From assembly GCA_910585735.1 (NCBI GenBank), contig CAJUEU010000002.1, positions 35,822 through 99,821 on the forward strand: a stretch of DNA of 64,000 bases, written 5' to 3'. The notes beneath the pieces were generated by a model. That model saw only the letters and a program-made list of their open reading frames with translations, did not search any database and was not told the origin of the DNA. The stretch is from an uncultured Oscillospiraceae bacterium. Its GTDB lineage: Bacteria > Bacillota > Clostridia > Oscillospirales > Oscillospiraceae. Numbering within the stretch: position 1 is the stretch's first letter; every line of letters starts with the position of its first letter. Both the position numbers and the translations under genes were made by a program. This document shows, one piece after another, positions 26,680 to 35,815 of the stretch.

Positions 26680-27045
26680 GTGGACAGCAGCGTAAAACGT
26701 GGAGATATTTTCTACGCCGATTTAAGCCCGGTGGTCGGTAGCGAACAGGGGGGAGTGCGGCCGGTTTTGATTATACAAAACGATACCGGGAACCGCCATA
26801 GCCCCACGGTAATCGTTGCCGCTATCACATCTCAAACAGCGAAAGCGCGTTTGCCGACCCACATTGACCTCTCAGCCAACACGTATGGTTTGCCCAAGGA
26901 TTCCGTGGTCCTTTTGGAGCAGATTCGAACCTTGGACAAAAAGCGGCTGAGAGAGTACATGGGACGGTTAGACGAAGAGCAAATGCAAAAGGTAGACGGC
27001 GCCATTGCGGTAAGCTTTGGACTCCGTCCTCGTCAGCTGGTATAA
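26680..27045 (+). CDS. mazF: MazF/PemK-family endoribonuclease toxin (EndoA-like)
   Basis: A sequence-specific mRNA interferase of 121 aa. [21 protein letters not shown] is the PemK N-terminal block, with [14 protein letters not shown] and [11 protein letters not shown] following, all very close to B. subtilis NdoA/MazF. The start is a GTG with GGAGAG upstream. No antitoxin gene is seen between alr and mazF (205 bases, too short for a normal ndoAI), nor just downstream. Either the antitoxin is elsewhere or the toxin is controlled by another route. Confidence 0.93.
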   Translation: MDSSVKRGDIFYADLSPVVGSEQGGVRPVLIIQNDTGNRHSPTVIVAAITSQTAKARLPTHIDLSANTYGLPKDSVVLLEQIRTLDKKRLREYMGRLDEEQMQKVDGAIAVSFGLRPRQLV

Positions 27046-27051
27046 ATGGCG

Positions 27052-27083
27052 GCGAGGTGGACCGGCGGTCCGATCCACCTCGC
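27052..27083. repeat. Hairpin between mazF and the secreted protein gene
   Basis: GCGAGGTGGA (27052-27061) is complementary to TCCACCTCGC (27074-27083), with a shorter competing GGACC/GGTCC stem inside. No T-tract follows, so it may slow rather than stop transcription. Confidence 0.55.
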
Positions 27084-27114
27084 TGCAAATACAATTCTAC
27101 ATAGGAGGAGCCGA

Positions 27115-27582
27115 ATGAAAACGAAAAGATGGATCACCAGTCTGGCATGTATGCTCCTGGTTGCGGGGACGATCGCCGGAATTGCAGTGGCAGCTGGAAA
27201 TCAAGGGACCCAGACCAACCCCTTGGTCACTTTGGAATATTTGGACAATGTCTTCCTTCCAAATCTGTTGGAGCAAACGGACAAGAAGATCTCGGATAAA
27301 ATCGATGAATGGAAAGCCGAGCTCCAAAATGACGGAGGAATAGTCTTTACCTCGGTTTCTGTAGATGCCGGCAAACTCTTATATTTGACCGCCGGAAGTC
27401 AGGTGATACTACGCGGCGGTACCGCTTCCTCCCCGGATCCGATTCTGAACTTGACAACAGGGGAACAGCAGACTGGCACACTCACCGTAAATTCTCTCTA
27501 CATAGCATTGGGCAACGAGCATAAAATCCCTGTGTCTTCTGCGGCTATCTTTTTGGTGCTTGGAGAGTGCAGCGTTCGCTGA
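27115..27582 (+). CDS. Small secreted protein sharing a domain with the SLH protein at 55740
   Basis: A 155-aa protein with a signal peptide (ITSLACMLLVAGTIAGIAVAAG). The mature start, QTNPLVTLEYLDNVFLPNLL, matches the mature start of the SLH-domain protein at 55740 (VTNPLISLDWLKTVFLP), and both continue into a beta-rich region with an IL[DN]-like ILNLTTG / ILNVTEG motif. This copy has no SLH domain, so it should be secreted or only loosely wall-bound. The start is ATG 27115 with GGAGGAG upstream. Function unknown. Confidence 0.78.
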   Translation: MKTKRWITSLACMLLVAGTIAGIAVAAGNQGTQTNPLVTLEYLDNVFLPNLLEQTDKKISDKIDEWKAELQNDGGIVFTSVSVDAGKLLYLTAGSQVILRGGTASSPDPILNLTTGEQQTGTLTVNSLYIALGNEHKIPVSSAAIFLVLGECSVR

Positions 27583-27610
27583 TTCGCTTTATCCAAATGG
27601 AAAACAGCAG

Positions 27611-27647
27611 ACGGAGTGGAGACAAGAGTCTCCACTCCGTTTATTTA
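27611..27647. terminator. Bidirectional terminator
   Basis: A perfect 13-bp stem ACGGAGTGGAGAC/GTCTCCACTCCGT with a 4-base loop, followed by TTTATTT, between convergent genes. Confidence 0.9.
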
Positions 27648-28673
27648 AGTAATATCCTTCAGCGCTTTCAAAAACCCTTCCACAGCCGAAAGAGGCGTGG
27701 CGAAGGATGTAACAAATCGAACTACTGTATGCTCCTCGTCAGCCTTTCCCCATATTTCATAGGTGCAAAGCTTGTCCAGCTGGGGAAGAAGAGTATTGGG
27801 CACAATGGGAAAAAGCTGGTTGGTCGGGGAGTCGGTCATCATTGGGATCCCTAAATTCTTCAATCCCCCTTGGAGGTATTGCGCCACCTCCACAGCATGC
27901 TTTGCGATCTTAAAATAGAGGTCATCCTTGAAAAGCGCCTGGAACTGAAGCCCTAACAGCCATCCCTTCGCCAGCACAGCGCCCCGCTGCTTTTTGAGCC
28001 GGAAAAAATCTGCCTGAAGCTTGGGCTCTGTAATAACAAGGGCTTCCCCAAACATAGCGCCGTTCTTGGTCCCACCAATGTAAAACGAATCGGTCAGCGC
28101 GGCAATATCCGAGAGGGTAAGGTCGTTGGCCTGTGCCGCCAATGCGCACCCCAAGCGAGCCCCGTCCAAAAAGAGAAAAAGCCCGTTTCGGTGGCAGAAC
28201 AGGGAAAGCTCGGTCAGCTCCGCCTTCGTATATACGCTCCCAGTCTCGGTCGCGTCCGAAATATAAACAAGGCGCGGCTTGGTCAGATGCTCATCCTTAC
28301 ACTCCTCAAGAATGGGCTTAAGGAGGGCGGCACTCAGCTTTCCGCTGGAGGACGTGGCAACCGTAAGCAGTTTGTGTCCGGTAGCTTCTACGGCGCCGGC
28401 CTCATGTCCGTTCACATGCCCTGACACAGGAGTAATAACGCTTTCCCAAGGCCGAAGAAAGGCGGCGATGGCAGTAAGATTTGTTTGGGTACCACCCACC
28501 ATAAACTGGACGTCTGCTTTTGGCGCTTTGCATAGCTCACGAATCAGATCGGCACAATCCTTGCAGTATTTGTCGGCGCCATATCCCACAACATGCTCAG
28601 TATTGGCGTTCGACAACGCCTCCAAAACCACAGGATGACACCCAACGGAATAGTCATTGCGAAACTGATACAC
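27645..28673 (-). CDS. ltaE: Low-specificity threonine aldolase / beta-eliminating lyase family
   Basis: A PLP fold-type I enzyme of 342 aa. It begins RNDYSVGCHPVVLEAL, with VQFMVGGTQTNLTAI, HEAGAVEATGHKL and FLDGARLGCAL. The Schiff-base lysine is in YIGGTKNGAMFGEA near residue 203. The family splits L-threonine or L-allo-threonine to glycine and acetaldehyde. It is the last gene of an operon with glnS (15-base gap) and the Spx-like gene. The exact substrate is not certain. Confidence 0.88.
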   Translation of the reverse strand: MYQFRNDYSVGCHPVVLEALSNANTEHVVGYGADKYCKDCADLIRELCKAPKADVQFMVGGTQTNLTAIAAFLRPWESVITPVSGHVNGHEAGAVEATGHKLLTVATSSSGKLSAALLKPILEECKDEHLTKPRLVYISDATETGSVYTKAELTELSLFCHRNGLFLFLDGARLGCALAAQANDLTLSDIAALTDSFYIGGTKNGAMFGEALVITEPKLQADFFRLKKQRGAVLAKGWLLGLQFQALFKDDLYFKIAKHAVEVAQYLQGGLKNLGIPMMTDSPTNQLFPIVPNTLLPQLDKLCTYEIWGKADEEHTVVRFVTSFATPLSAVEGFLKALKDIT

Positions 28674-28688
28674 GAGTAGCCCTCCTTA

Positions 28689-30392
28689 TCAGAACTTGAA
28701 GCTGTCCTTCAGACTGACCGAACGATTAAATACCAAAGAACCAGGCTTGGAATCCCGGCAGTCCAGACAGAAATAGCCCTGGCGCATAAACTGATAGCTG
28801 GGCGCGGTCTTTCCGGGCTCTGGAATAGGCGCGGAAGCCAAACCGGCTTCCACTTTGCTCCCGGTGAGGATCTCAAGAGAATTGGGGTTAAGGCACTCCA
28901 AAAAGTTCTTATCACCGGCATCAGGGGATTCGTCAGAAAAAAGATTGTCGTAAAGCCTGATTTCAGCATCCAGCGCAGTGGCGGCGTCCACCCAATGGAG
29001 GGTAGCACCTTTGATCTTCCGCCCGTCAGCCGGATCACCTCCACGACTGTTCGGGTCATACTCAGCGGAAATTTCTGTCACATTGCCGTTTTCATCGGTT
29101 TCATAGCCTACACACCGAATGACATAGGCTCCTTTCAGGCGGCACTCAGGACCGCCGGGATAAAGCCGCTTATACTTTGGGACAGGCTCTTTGAGAAAAT
29201 CCTCAGCCTCTACCCACACCTCCCTGGAGAAGGTGATCTCCCGGGTACCATCCTCAGGACGGTTTGGATTATTCTCAACCGTAAAGGTTTCGACCTTGTC
29301 GGCTGGATAGTTGGCGATCACAAGCTTTACCGGGTGAAGGACCGCCATAACACGGGGGGCGGTCAAATTCAGATCTTCTCGAAGACAATGCTCCAAAAAG
29401 CCATATTCAATCACATTGGTGGATTTTGCGACCCCAATACGGTCGCAGAAGTTGCGGATAGCCATAGGCGTATAGCCCCGGCGGCGAAGACCGCAGAGCG
29501 TAGGCATCCGTGGATCATCCCAACCGGCAACCCGGCCCTCCTCCACCAATTGGCGAAGCTTTCTCTTGCTCATCACCGTATGGTCAATGCCCATACGGGA
29601 AAATTCGATCTGCCGTGGCTTATGATAGGGAATAGAGACATTTTCCACCACCCAGTTATAAAGGGGACGATGGTTTTCAAATTCCAAAGAACACAGAGAG
29701 TGGGTGATCCCCTCCAAGGCGTCTTCAAGGGGATGGGCAAAGTCATACATGGGATAAATACACCATTTATCTCCTTGACGGTGATGACGCATATGGTTGA
29801 TTCGATATATAACGGGGTCACGCATATTAAAGTTTCCGCTGGCCAAGTCGATCTTAGCCCGCAGAGTATACCTTCCGTTGGGAAATTCACCGTTTTTCAT
29901 GCGCTCAAAGAGCTCCAGAGATTCCTCAATGGGCCGATCTCTCCAAGGGGAGCGGGCCGGCGTTCCGATATCGCCCCGGAATTCCTTGAATTCCTCAGGC
30001 GTCAGCTCACATACATAAGCCAGCCCTTTCTGTATCAGTTCTACGGCAAACTCATACATTTTTTCAAAATAGTCCGAGGCATAGTAGAAGCGGTCCTCCC
30101 AGTCAAATCCGAGCCAGTGAATATCTTCCTGGATCGCGTCTACAAACTCTTCGTCCTCCTTCGTCGGATTGGTATCGTCCATACGAAGATTGCAGATACC
30201 ACCATATTTTTCAGCGGTACCAAAATCAATGCAAAGCGCCTTACAGTGGCCAATGTGCAGGTACCCGTTGGGCTCAGGCGGAAAGCGGGTATGGACCTGC
30301 ATCCCTTCACAGCGGCCCCCCTCAGCAAGGTCTTCATCAATAAAATCATGAATAAAGTTTTGACCCATAACAGGTTTCAGCTCTTCAGACAT
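28689..30392 (-). CDS. glnS: Glutaminyl-tRNA synthetase
   Basis: Class I synthetase of 567 aa charging tRNA-Gln directly. The HIGH-type motif is PPEPNGYLHIGH, the KMSKS-type motif is VMSKRKL, and the C-terminal beta-barrel anticodon-binding part is complete. The start ATG at 30392 has AGGAG nine bases before it; an upstream TTG abuts that site. Many Firmicutes lack GlnS and use GatCAB, so this suggests a lineage that gained it. Downstream of the Spx-like gene by 42 bases. Confidence 0.96.
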   Translation of the reverse strand: MSEELKPVMGQNFIHDFIDEDLAEGGRCEGMQVHTRFPPEPNGYLHIGHCKALCIDFGTAEKYGGICNLRMDDTNPTKEDEEFVDAIQEDIHWLGFDWEDRFYYASDYFEKMYEFAVELIQKGLAYVCELTPEEFKEFRGDIGTPARSPWRDRPIEESLELFERMKNGEFPNGRYTLRAKIDLASGNFNMRDPVIYRINHMRHHRQGDKWCIYPMYDFAHPLEDALEGITHSLCSLEFENHRPLYNWVVENVSIPYHKPRQIEFSRMGIDHTVMSKRKLRQLVEEGRVAGWDDPRMPTLCGLRRRGYTPMAIRNFCDRIGVAKSTNVIEYGFLEHCLREDLNLTAPRVMAVLHPVKLVIANYPADKVETFTVENNPNRPEDGTREITFSREVWVEAEDFLKEPVPKYKRLYPGGPECRLKGAYVIRCVGYETDENGNVTEISAEYDPNSRGGDPADGRKIKGATLHWVDAATALDAEIRLYDNLFSDESPDAGDKNFLECLNPNSLEILTGSKVEAGLASAPIPEPGKTAPSYQFMRQGYFCLDCRDSKPGSLVFNRSVSLKDSFKF

Positions 30393-30434
30393 TGGAAACA
30401 ACTCCTTTGTATTTTGATAAAAATGAATAAAAGC

Positions 30435-30788
30435 TTATTTTTTGAGGGTCTCTGTCCATTGGGCTTCTTGGAAGCCGACCAAGACAAAATCGTCCCCGAT
30501 CAGGAGCGGCCGCTTAACTATCATCCCGTCCGAAGCCAGAAGGGAAAATTGCTCATCCTCGCTCATATCAGGCAGCTTTTCCTTGAGGGAAAGGGCTTTA
30601 TATTGAAGGCCGCTTGTATTGAACATGCGGCGAAGAGGAAGGCCGCTTTGACTGCTCCACTGTCGTAGCTCATCCTCGGTTGGATTTTGGAGCTTTATGT
30701 CGCGCAGCTCGTATGGAATGCCTTGAGCATCCAGCCAAGCCTGCGCCTTTTTACAAGTGGAGCATTTGGGGTAGCACACAAACAGCAT
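30435..30788 (-). CDS. ArsC/Spx-family thioredoxin-fold protein
   Basis: A 117-aa protein starting MLFVCYPKCSTCKKAQ, with a CxxC active site (Cys8 and Cys11) and a thioredoxin-like fold, plus RRMFNTSG and KRPLLIGDD near the C-terminus, as in ArsC-like and Spx proteins. The start ATG follows GGAGG with a 7-base gap; the longer frame upstream holds the binding site. Spx regulators also have CxxC, but ArsC-like reductases cannot be excluded. Head gene of the glnS operon. Confidence 0.85.
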   Translation of the reverse strand: MLFVCYPKCSTCKKAQAWLDAQGIPYELRDIKLQNPTEDELRQWSSQSGLPLRRMFNTSGLQYKALSLKEKLPDMSEDEQFSLLASDGMIVKRPLLIGDDFVLVGFQEAQWTETLKK

Positions 30789-30816
30789 AAGTTGGCCTCC
30801 TTTCTTATAATATTTC

Positions 30817-30845
30817 ATTTTATCACATTTTCTCCGCTACGGCAA
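30817..30845 (-). promoter_or_regulatory. Promoter of the Spx-like/glnS/ltaE operon
   Basis: On the minus strand TTGCCG (30845-30840), a 17-base spacer and TAAAAT (30822-30817), about 29 bases before the ATG. Divergent from the tyrS promoter. Confidence 0.72.
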
Positions 30846-30872
30846 CGAAAATATAAGCTTTTTCAGAATCTC

Positions 30873-30901
30873 TTGACAAAAGCAAAGCGCCATACTATAA
30901 T
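30873..30901 (+). promoter_or_regulatory. Strong promoter of T-box tyrS
   Basis: Consensus TTGACA (30873-30878), a 17-base spacer and consensus TATAAT (30896-30901). Confidence 0.9.
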
Positions 30902-30907
30902 GCTATA

Positions 30908-31175
30908 TATCGTGATGAAGAGGACAAGTATCTTTTGTTTTTTGTTGCGCAGAGAGCCCCCGGAATGGTGAAAGGGGGAGAGCAAAGCAGAAGAGAATAC
31001 CCCTTGGAGCAGCCGCCTGAAGAGAGCTTGGGAGTAGGGTAGGCCGGGTGCGCCCGTTATTGCGCCGCTGTGTGTACGCACAGCATAAGGCTTTCTTTGT
31101 GAAAAGATAGCGAACCAGAGGTGGTACCGCGTTTTTGACGCCCTCTGTCCAAGTTGGACAGGGGGCGTTTTGTTT
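30908..31175 (+). promoter_or_regulatory. Tyrosine T-box leader
   Basis: A tRNA-sensing leader. The conserved T-box sequence AGAGGTGGTACCGCG is at 31117-31131. The terminator stem CGCCCTCTGTCC (31139-31150) pairs with GGACAGGGGGCG (31156-31167) and is followed by TTTTG. Stem I carries GAATAC at 30995-31000; its TAC is the best candidate for a tyrosine specifier, agreeing with tyrS downstream. Uncharged tRNA-Tyr would favour the antiterminator. Confidence 0.92.
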
Positions 31176-31210
31176 GCCCCCTGCACTAAAAAATGTGAGG
31201 AGATACGCAA

Positions 31211-32443
31211 ATGACGATTTATGACGAACTTCAGGCCAGAGGATTGATCGCTCAGGTAACGGATGAGCCAGAGATCAAAGAATTGATCAACAATGGAAAA
31301 GCAACCTTTTATATTGGCTACGACTGTACTGCCGACAGTCTGACTGCAGGACATTTTGTAACTCTAACACTGATGAAGCGGCTTCAGATGGCCGGGAATA
31401 AGCCCATCGCGCTTATTGGCGGCGGAACGACCATGATCGGCGATCCTTCAGGGCGTACGGATATGCGGAAAATGCTGACCCGGGAAGACATCGACCATAA
31501 CGCTCAATGCTTCAAGCGCCAGATGGAAAGCTTCATCGAATTTGGAGAGGGACCCGGTCAGGCCATGATGCTCAACAATGCCGATTGGCTTCTGGGTCTC
31601 AACTATGTGGAGCTTCTGCGGGATGTGGGACCCTGCTTCTCGGTAAACAATATGCTCCGGGCCGAGTGCTATAAGCAGCGAATGGAAAAGGGGCTCAGCT
31701 TTCTGGAATTCAACTACATGATCATGCAGTCCTATGACTTTTACCACATGTTCCAAACAGTGGGCTGTAACATGCAGTTTGGCGGGAACGACCAATGGTC
31801 CAACATGCTGGGCGGAACTGAGCTGATCCGGAAAAAGCTGGGTAAGGACGCCTATGCCCTGACCATCAATCTTCTTACCGATTCCCAGGGAAATAAGATG
31901 GGAAAAACAGCCGGAAACGCAATTTGGCTGGATCCCCAAAAGACAAGCCCCTACGAGTTTTACCAGTACTGGAGAAATGTAGGGGATGCCGATGTGATGA
32001 AATGCATCCGCTGGCTCACGTTCCTTCCTTTGGAGCAGATCGATGAGATGGATCGGTGGGACGGTTCCCGCATCAATGAAGCCAAAGAGATCTTAGCCTA
32101 TGAGCTGACTGAGATGGTCCACGGGGAAGAAGAGGCCCAAAAGGCCCAAAGTCTGGCCCGGGCACTTTTTGCCGGACACGGTGATGTTGATAATATGCCC
32201 TCCACCTCTTTGGTGGATGACGATTTCAACGAGGGAATGATCGGACTTTTGGACCTGATGGTAAAGTGTGGTCTGGCCCCCTCCAAGAAGGAGGCTCGCC
32301 GCCTGGTAGAGCAGGGTGGCGTGGAAGTGAATAGCGAAAAAGCGACAGATCCTGCTGTGCGCTTTGAAAAAGCCGATTTTATGGATGATGGAATGGTTCT
32401 AAAAAAAGGGAAAAAAGTCTTTCATAAAGTGGTGACAGTATGA
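31211..32443 (+). CDS. tyrS: Tyrosyl-tRNA synthetase
   Basis: Class I synthetase of 410 aa. YIGYDCTADSLTAGHF is the HIGH-type region, KMGKTAGN is the KMSKS-type loop, and a C-terminal S4 RNA-binding domain (APSKKEARRLVEQGGVEVN) is present. Controlled by the T-box leader upstream. ATG at 31211 has GAGGAG upstream. Confidence 0.97.
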   Translation: MTIYDELQARGLIAQVTDEPEIKELINNGKATFYIGYDCTADSLTAGHFVTLTLMKRLQMAGNKPIALIGGGTTMIGDPSGRTDMRKMLTREDIDHNAQCFKRQMESFIEFGEGPGQAMMLNNADWLLGLNYVELLRDVGPCFSVNNMLRAECYKQRMEKGLSFLEFNYMIMQSYDFYHMFQTVGCNMQFGGNDQWSNMLGGTELIRKKLGKDAYALTINLLTDSQGNKMGKTAGNAIWLDPQKTSPYEFYQYWRNVGDADVMKCIRWLTFLPLEQIDEMDRWDGSRINEAKEILAYELTEMVHGEEEAQKAQSLARALFAGHGDVDNMPSTSLVDDDFNEGMIGLLDLMVKCGLAPSKKEARRLVEQGGVEVNSEKATDPAVRFEKADFMDDGMVLKKGKKVFHKVVTV

Positions 32444-32483
32444 TTTCGTTATGATATGATAGCAGAAAGGAGGGGATCAGGCT

Positions 32484-33713
32484 TTGTCATATCGAGGAAA
32501 ACGAAAGTGGTACCAGTTGGATAGCCGTGCCGGTTCTAATTTGATCGTAGTATGCGTAGGTATTCTTTTATACCAAGGATTGACCCATTTCACTCAGGTT
32601 CGGGAGGCAGTCCAAGGATTTTTTAACGTACTTGCTCCATTCATCCTTGGATTTGTAATTGCCTATTTGCTTAACACCCCTGTGGATTTTTTTGAGCGAA
32701 AATTATACGCAAAGTATAAGGCCAAGCGGACCATTTCCATTATAACTGTCTACCTGCTTGCCGTAACGATCATTGCGATCCTTTTGCAGTTGATTTTGCC
32801 CCAGGTCACCGACAGCGTCCGGCAGTTACTAAATAATTTGACGTTATACCTGAACAATCTGAGCCAGATGGCCCAGGACCTGATCCAGCGTTTTCACTTG
32901 GAAGGGGAGGGACTGACCAATCTGGTGGACAGCTATAATGAACTGATTCAAGACTTTTCCTCCGCGGACATCGTTAAGCGGGTCACCGAGTTTCTGACCA
33001 CCTCAGCGCCAGAGCTGTGGAATATTGGAATGTCTGTGGGGAATGGCGTGGTCAATGGTGTGGTGACTACCTTGACTGCCATCATTGCTTCCATCTACAT
33101 GCTCTCTGGAAAGCCCCAGCTGCTCCGGCGGATCAAAAAGCTGATTTATGCCATCTTTCCCGCAAAAGGCGTTGATCGGATCCTATCGGTAAGCGGAAAA
33201 GCCAATCAGATATTTGTTCGGTTTATCAATGGAAAATTGTTGGATTCAGCCATTATTGGCGTTCTTTGCTTTGCGGTCACCTCAATTTTCCGCATCCCAT
33301 ACGCCATCCTGATCAGTGTGATCGTTGGTGTTACCAATGTGATCCCGTTTTTTGGCCCCATCATTGGCGCGGTACCTTGTATCATGATTCTGATTATGGT
33401 CGATCCCTGGGCCGCTCTTCGTTTTGGGGTGTTGGTAGTGATCCTCCAGCAGTTTGACGGAAATATTTTGGGGCCCAAGATTTTGGGAGACAGCACCGGC
33501 CTTTCGGCTCTGTGGGTCCTTGTTTCGATCATCGTTGGTGGTGGATTGTTTGGGTTCCCGGGAATGCTGCTGGGCGTCCCGACCTTCGCTGTGATATATT
33601 CTCTCGTTCGAGAGTGGACAGATGCCAGGCTGTCATTGATCGGAATTGATGAAGAGGGACGGCCTTTGGATGAAGACGGCATTCTAACAGGCGCAGGAGA
33701 GCGAGACGTATAA
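32484..33713 (+). CDS. AI-2E family permease (YhhT/PerM/YtvI type)
   Basis: A 409-aa polytopic membrane protein. N-terminal segments (LIVVCVGILLYQGL, FILGFVIAYLLNTPVD), a central helical stretch rich in Gln/Asn (residues ~115-180) and a C-terminal block FGPIIGAVPCIMILI / FDGNILGPKILGDSTGLS are typical of the AI-2E transporter (UPF0118) family. Start TTG 32484 follows GGAGGGG. Substrate unknown; many members export ions or lipids rather than AI-2. A strong terminator follows. Confidence 0.88.
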   Translation: MSYRGKRKWYQLDSRAGSNLIVVCVGILLYQGLTHFTQVREAVQGFFNVLAPFILGFVIAYLLNTPVDFFERKLYAKYKAKRTISIITVYLLAVTIIAILLQLILPQVTDSVRQLLNNLTLYLNNLSQMAQDLIQRFHLEGEGLTNLVDSYNELIQDFSSADIVKRVTEFLTTSAPELWNIGMSVGNGVVNGVVTTLTAIIASIYMLSGKPQLLRRIKKLIYAIFPAKGVDRILSVSGKANQIFVRFINGKLLDSAIIGVLCFAVTSIFRIPYAILISVIVGVTNVIPFFGPIIGAVPCIMILIMVDPWAALRFGVLVVILQQFDGNILGPKILGDSTGLSALWVLVSIIVGGGLFGFPGMLLGVPTFAVIYSLVREWTDARLSLIGIDEEGRPLDEDGILTGAGERDV

Positions 33714-33718
33714 GAAAT

Positions 33719-33758
33719 AAAGAATGAGCCGGCAGCAAAGGCTGCCGGCTCATTCTTT
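33719..33758. terminator. Bidirectional terminator
   Basis: A perfect 18-bp stem (AAAGAATGAGCCGGCAGC with its complement) and AAAG loop between the AI-2E permease gene and dapA, which converge. Confidence 0.93.
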
Positions 33759-33768
33759 GAGTAGCTCC

Positions 33769-34656
33769 TTAAAGGATCCCGGTACGTGTTAACGTATTTT
33801 TCAGCAATTCCAACTGCTCCGGCGACATTTCGCAGAGAGGGAGCCGCACATGTCCAGCCTTCTTGTTCAGGAGGTTTAGCGCGGCCTTGATCGGAATTGG
33901 ATTCACATCGGAAAAGAGTACGTCCATCAAATCCGTATATTCCAGTTGGATCTTGGATGCGGAGGAAAAATCGTTTTCCAGGCAAAGCTTACACATCCTT
34001 GCGATGACCCGGGGAACAAGGTTGCCTGCCACAGAAATAACCCCTTTGGCCCCAAGACTCATCATGGGAACAATATGGTCGTCATTGCCAGACCAGATGT
34101 AGAACTGGTCTCCGCACAGATGTCTGGTGTGGGCGATCAAAGAGAAATTTCCACTGGCCTCTTTCACCCCGTTTATCTTGGGATTGGTCGCCAAAAGCTG
34201 ATAGGTTTGAGCTGTAAAGCTCATCCCTGTGCGGGACGGAACATTATAGAGAATCATGGGCAGTTCAACCCGGTCAGAAATAAAATCATAGTGCTTGATA
34301 AGACCGGCCTGGGACGTTTTGTTGTAGTATGGCGTTACAATAAGAAGGGCGTCAGCGCCGGCATCCTGGGCCTGCTGGGAAAGATAGACCGCACGGGAGG
34401 TATCATTGCTTCCAGATCCCGCGATCACCTTGACCCGTCCATGAACTGTTTTAACACAGCACTTAATCATATTTGTATATTCCCGAACAGACAATGTTGG
34501 GGTTTCCCCAGTGGTCCCACAGACACAAAGCGCGTCAATTCCGTTTTCGATCTGTGTTTCGATCAGTTGCTCAAAGGCGTGATAATCAACTTCGCCATTT
34601 TCTCCAAATGGTGTGATCAGTGCGGTACAGGCCCCGGAAAAGACAGGTTCCCGCAT
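33769..34656 (-). CDS. dapA: 4-hydroxy-tetrahydrodipicolinate synthase
   Basis: Aldolase condensing pyruvate with aspartate semialdehyde, for lysine, cell-wall DAP and spore dipicolinate. The Schiff-base lysine is in GVKEASGN, LYNVPSRTG holds the active-site Tyr, and CGTTGETPTLS is the family signature. 295 aa from ATG 34656, with AAGGAG eight bases upstream; the GTG nine bases further upstream overlaps that site. It lies 22 bases after asd, which makes its substrate, so the two are an operon. Confidence 0.96.
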   Translation of the reverse strand: MREPVFSGACTALITPFGENGEVDYHAFEQLIETQIENGIDALCVCGTTGETPTLSVREYTNMIKCCVKTVHGRVKVIAGSGSNDTSRAVYLSQQAQDAGADALLIVTPYYNKTSQAGLIKHYDFISDRVELPMILYNVPSRTGMSFTAQTYQLLATNPKINGVKEASGNFSLIAHTRHLCGDQFYIWSGNDDHIVPMMSLGAKGVISVAGNLVPRVIARMCKLCLENDFSSASKIQLEYTDLMDVLFSDVNPIPIKAALNLLNKKAGHVRLPLCEMSPEQLELLKNTLTRTGIL

Positions 34657-34678
34657 ACAATTCACTCCTTATCCAAAT

Positions 34679-35764
34679 TTATTTTACCTCAATGTACCCC
34701 CTTGCGCAAAGCAGTTCCGCCAACAAAACCGCACCGCCGGCCGCCCCTCGCAAAGTGTTGTGAGAGAGGCAAACAAATTTATAATCATACTGCGTATCCG
34801 GGCGAAGTCTGCCGATGGAAACCGCCATACCGCCTTCCAGGTTTCGGTCGAGCTTTGCCTGGGGTCTGTCGGGCTCCTCAAAATAGTGAAACACCTGCTT
34901 GGGGGCACTCGGAAGACTAAGCTCCTGGGGAACGCCCTTAAAGTCAGCCCAAATTTTCTTGATTTCTTCTATAGACGGCTTCTGATCAAAAGACACAAAA
35001 ACCGCGGCGGTATGCCCATTGGTCACAGGCACCCGCAAGCATTGGGCCGTAATGGAAGGAGCCGCTGCATTGACGATAACCCCATTTTCCACGCGGCCCC
35101 AAACCTTCAAAGGCTCTTGCTCGCTTTTTTCCTCTTCGCCTGAGATGTAGGGGATCAAGTTGTCGATCATCTCAGGCCATGTTTCAAAGTTTTTGCCGGC
35201 GCCCGAAATGGCTTGATAGGTGCAGGCAAGGATCCTCTTCATGCCAAACTTCCGAAGCGGGGAGAGGGCAGGAGCGTAGCTCTGAATGGAACAGTTGGAC
35301 TTTACCGCAATGAACCCACGCTTTGTCCCCAAACGCTGCCGCTGGAAGGGGATCACCGAAAGATGCTCAGGATTGATTTCAGGAATCACCATGGGAACAT
35401 CGGGAGTCCAACGGTGCGCGGAGTTATTGGAGACCACAGGACACTCCAGCTTGGCATATCGTTCCTCCAAAGCCTTGATCTCCTCTTTTTTCATATCTAC
35501 CGCGGAAAAGACAAAATCCACCAAAGAGGCAATTTTTTCCGCATCCGCCTGCGCGTCCATAACCACCATATCGCGCACTGTTTCCGGCATGGACTCATCC
35601 AACTTCCAACGTCCCGCTACAGCCTCGCCATAGGTTTTTCCGGCACTGTGACCGCTGGCGGCCAGTGCCGACAACTCAAACCAAGGGTGCGCGCATATCA
35701 GCGTAATAAAACGCTGCCCAACCATCCCCGTGGCGCCAATGACTCCAACCTTATATTTTTTCAT
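34679..35764 (-). CDS. asd: Aspartate-semialdehyde dehydrogenase
   Basis: Reduces aspartyl phosphate to aspartate semialdehyde, feeding dapA. VGVIGATGMVGQRF is the NADP-binding N-terminus. The catalytic cysteine is in VKSNCSIQSYAPAL near residue 155, the form seen in the archaeal/fungal-like ASADH branch. 361 aa from the ATG at 35764, preceded by GGAGGG; the frame is open upstream but without a binding site. Followed by dapA. Confidence 0.94.
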   Translation of the reverse strand: MKKYKVGVIGATGMVGQRFITLICAHPWFELSALAASGHSAGKTYGEAVAGRWKLDESMPETVRDMVVMDAQADAEKIASLVDFVFSAVDMKKEEIKALEERYAKLECPVVSNNSAHRWTPDVPMVIPEINPEHLSVIPFQRQRLGTKRGFIAVKSNCSIQSYAPALSPLRKFGMKRILACTYQAISGAGKNFETWPEMIDNLIPYISGEEEKSEQEPLKVWGRVENGVIVNAAAPSITAQCLRVPVTNGHTAAVFVSFDQKPSIEEIKKIWADFKGVPQELSLPSAPKQVFHYFEEPDRPQAKLDRNLEGGMAVSIGRLRPDTQYDYKFVCLSHNTLRGAAGGAVLLAELLCARGYIEVK

Positions 35765-35815
35765 AAACGCATCCCTCCAACTCAAAAATGTATATGCAGA
35801 AAAGAAGAGCTTTAC

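Noticed and set aside
28995..30668. A 557-codon open frame antisense to glnS
   Set aside because: glnS on the minus strand has full class I synthetase motifs; the antisense frame is low-complexity-free by chance and lacks domains or a binding site.
33946..34920. A 324-codon frame antisense to dapA and asd
   Set aside because: Spans two genes and their gap with no start signal; shadow.
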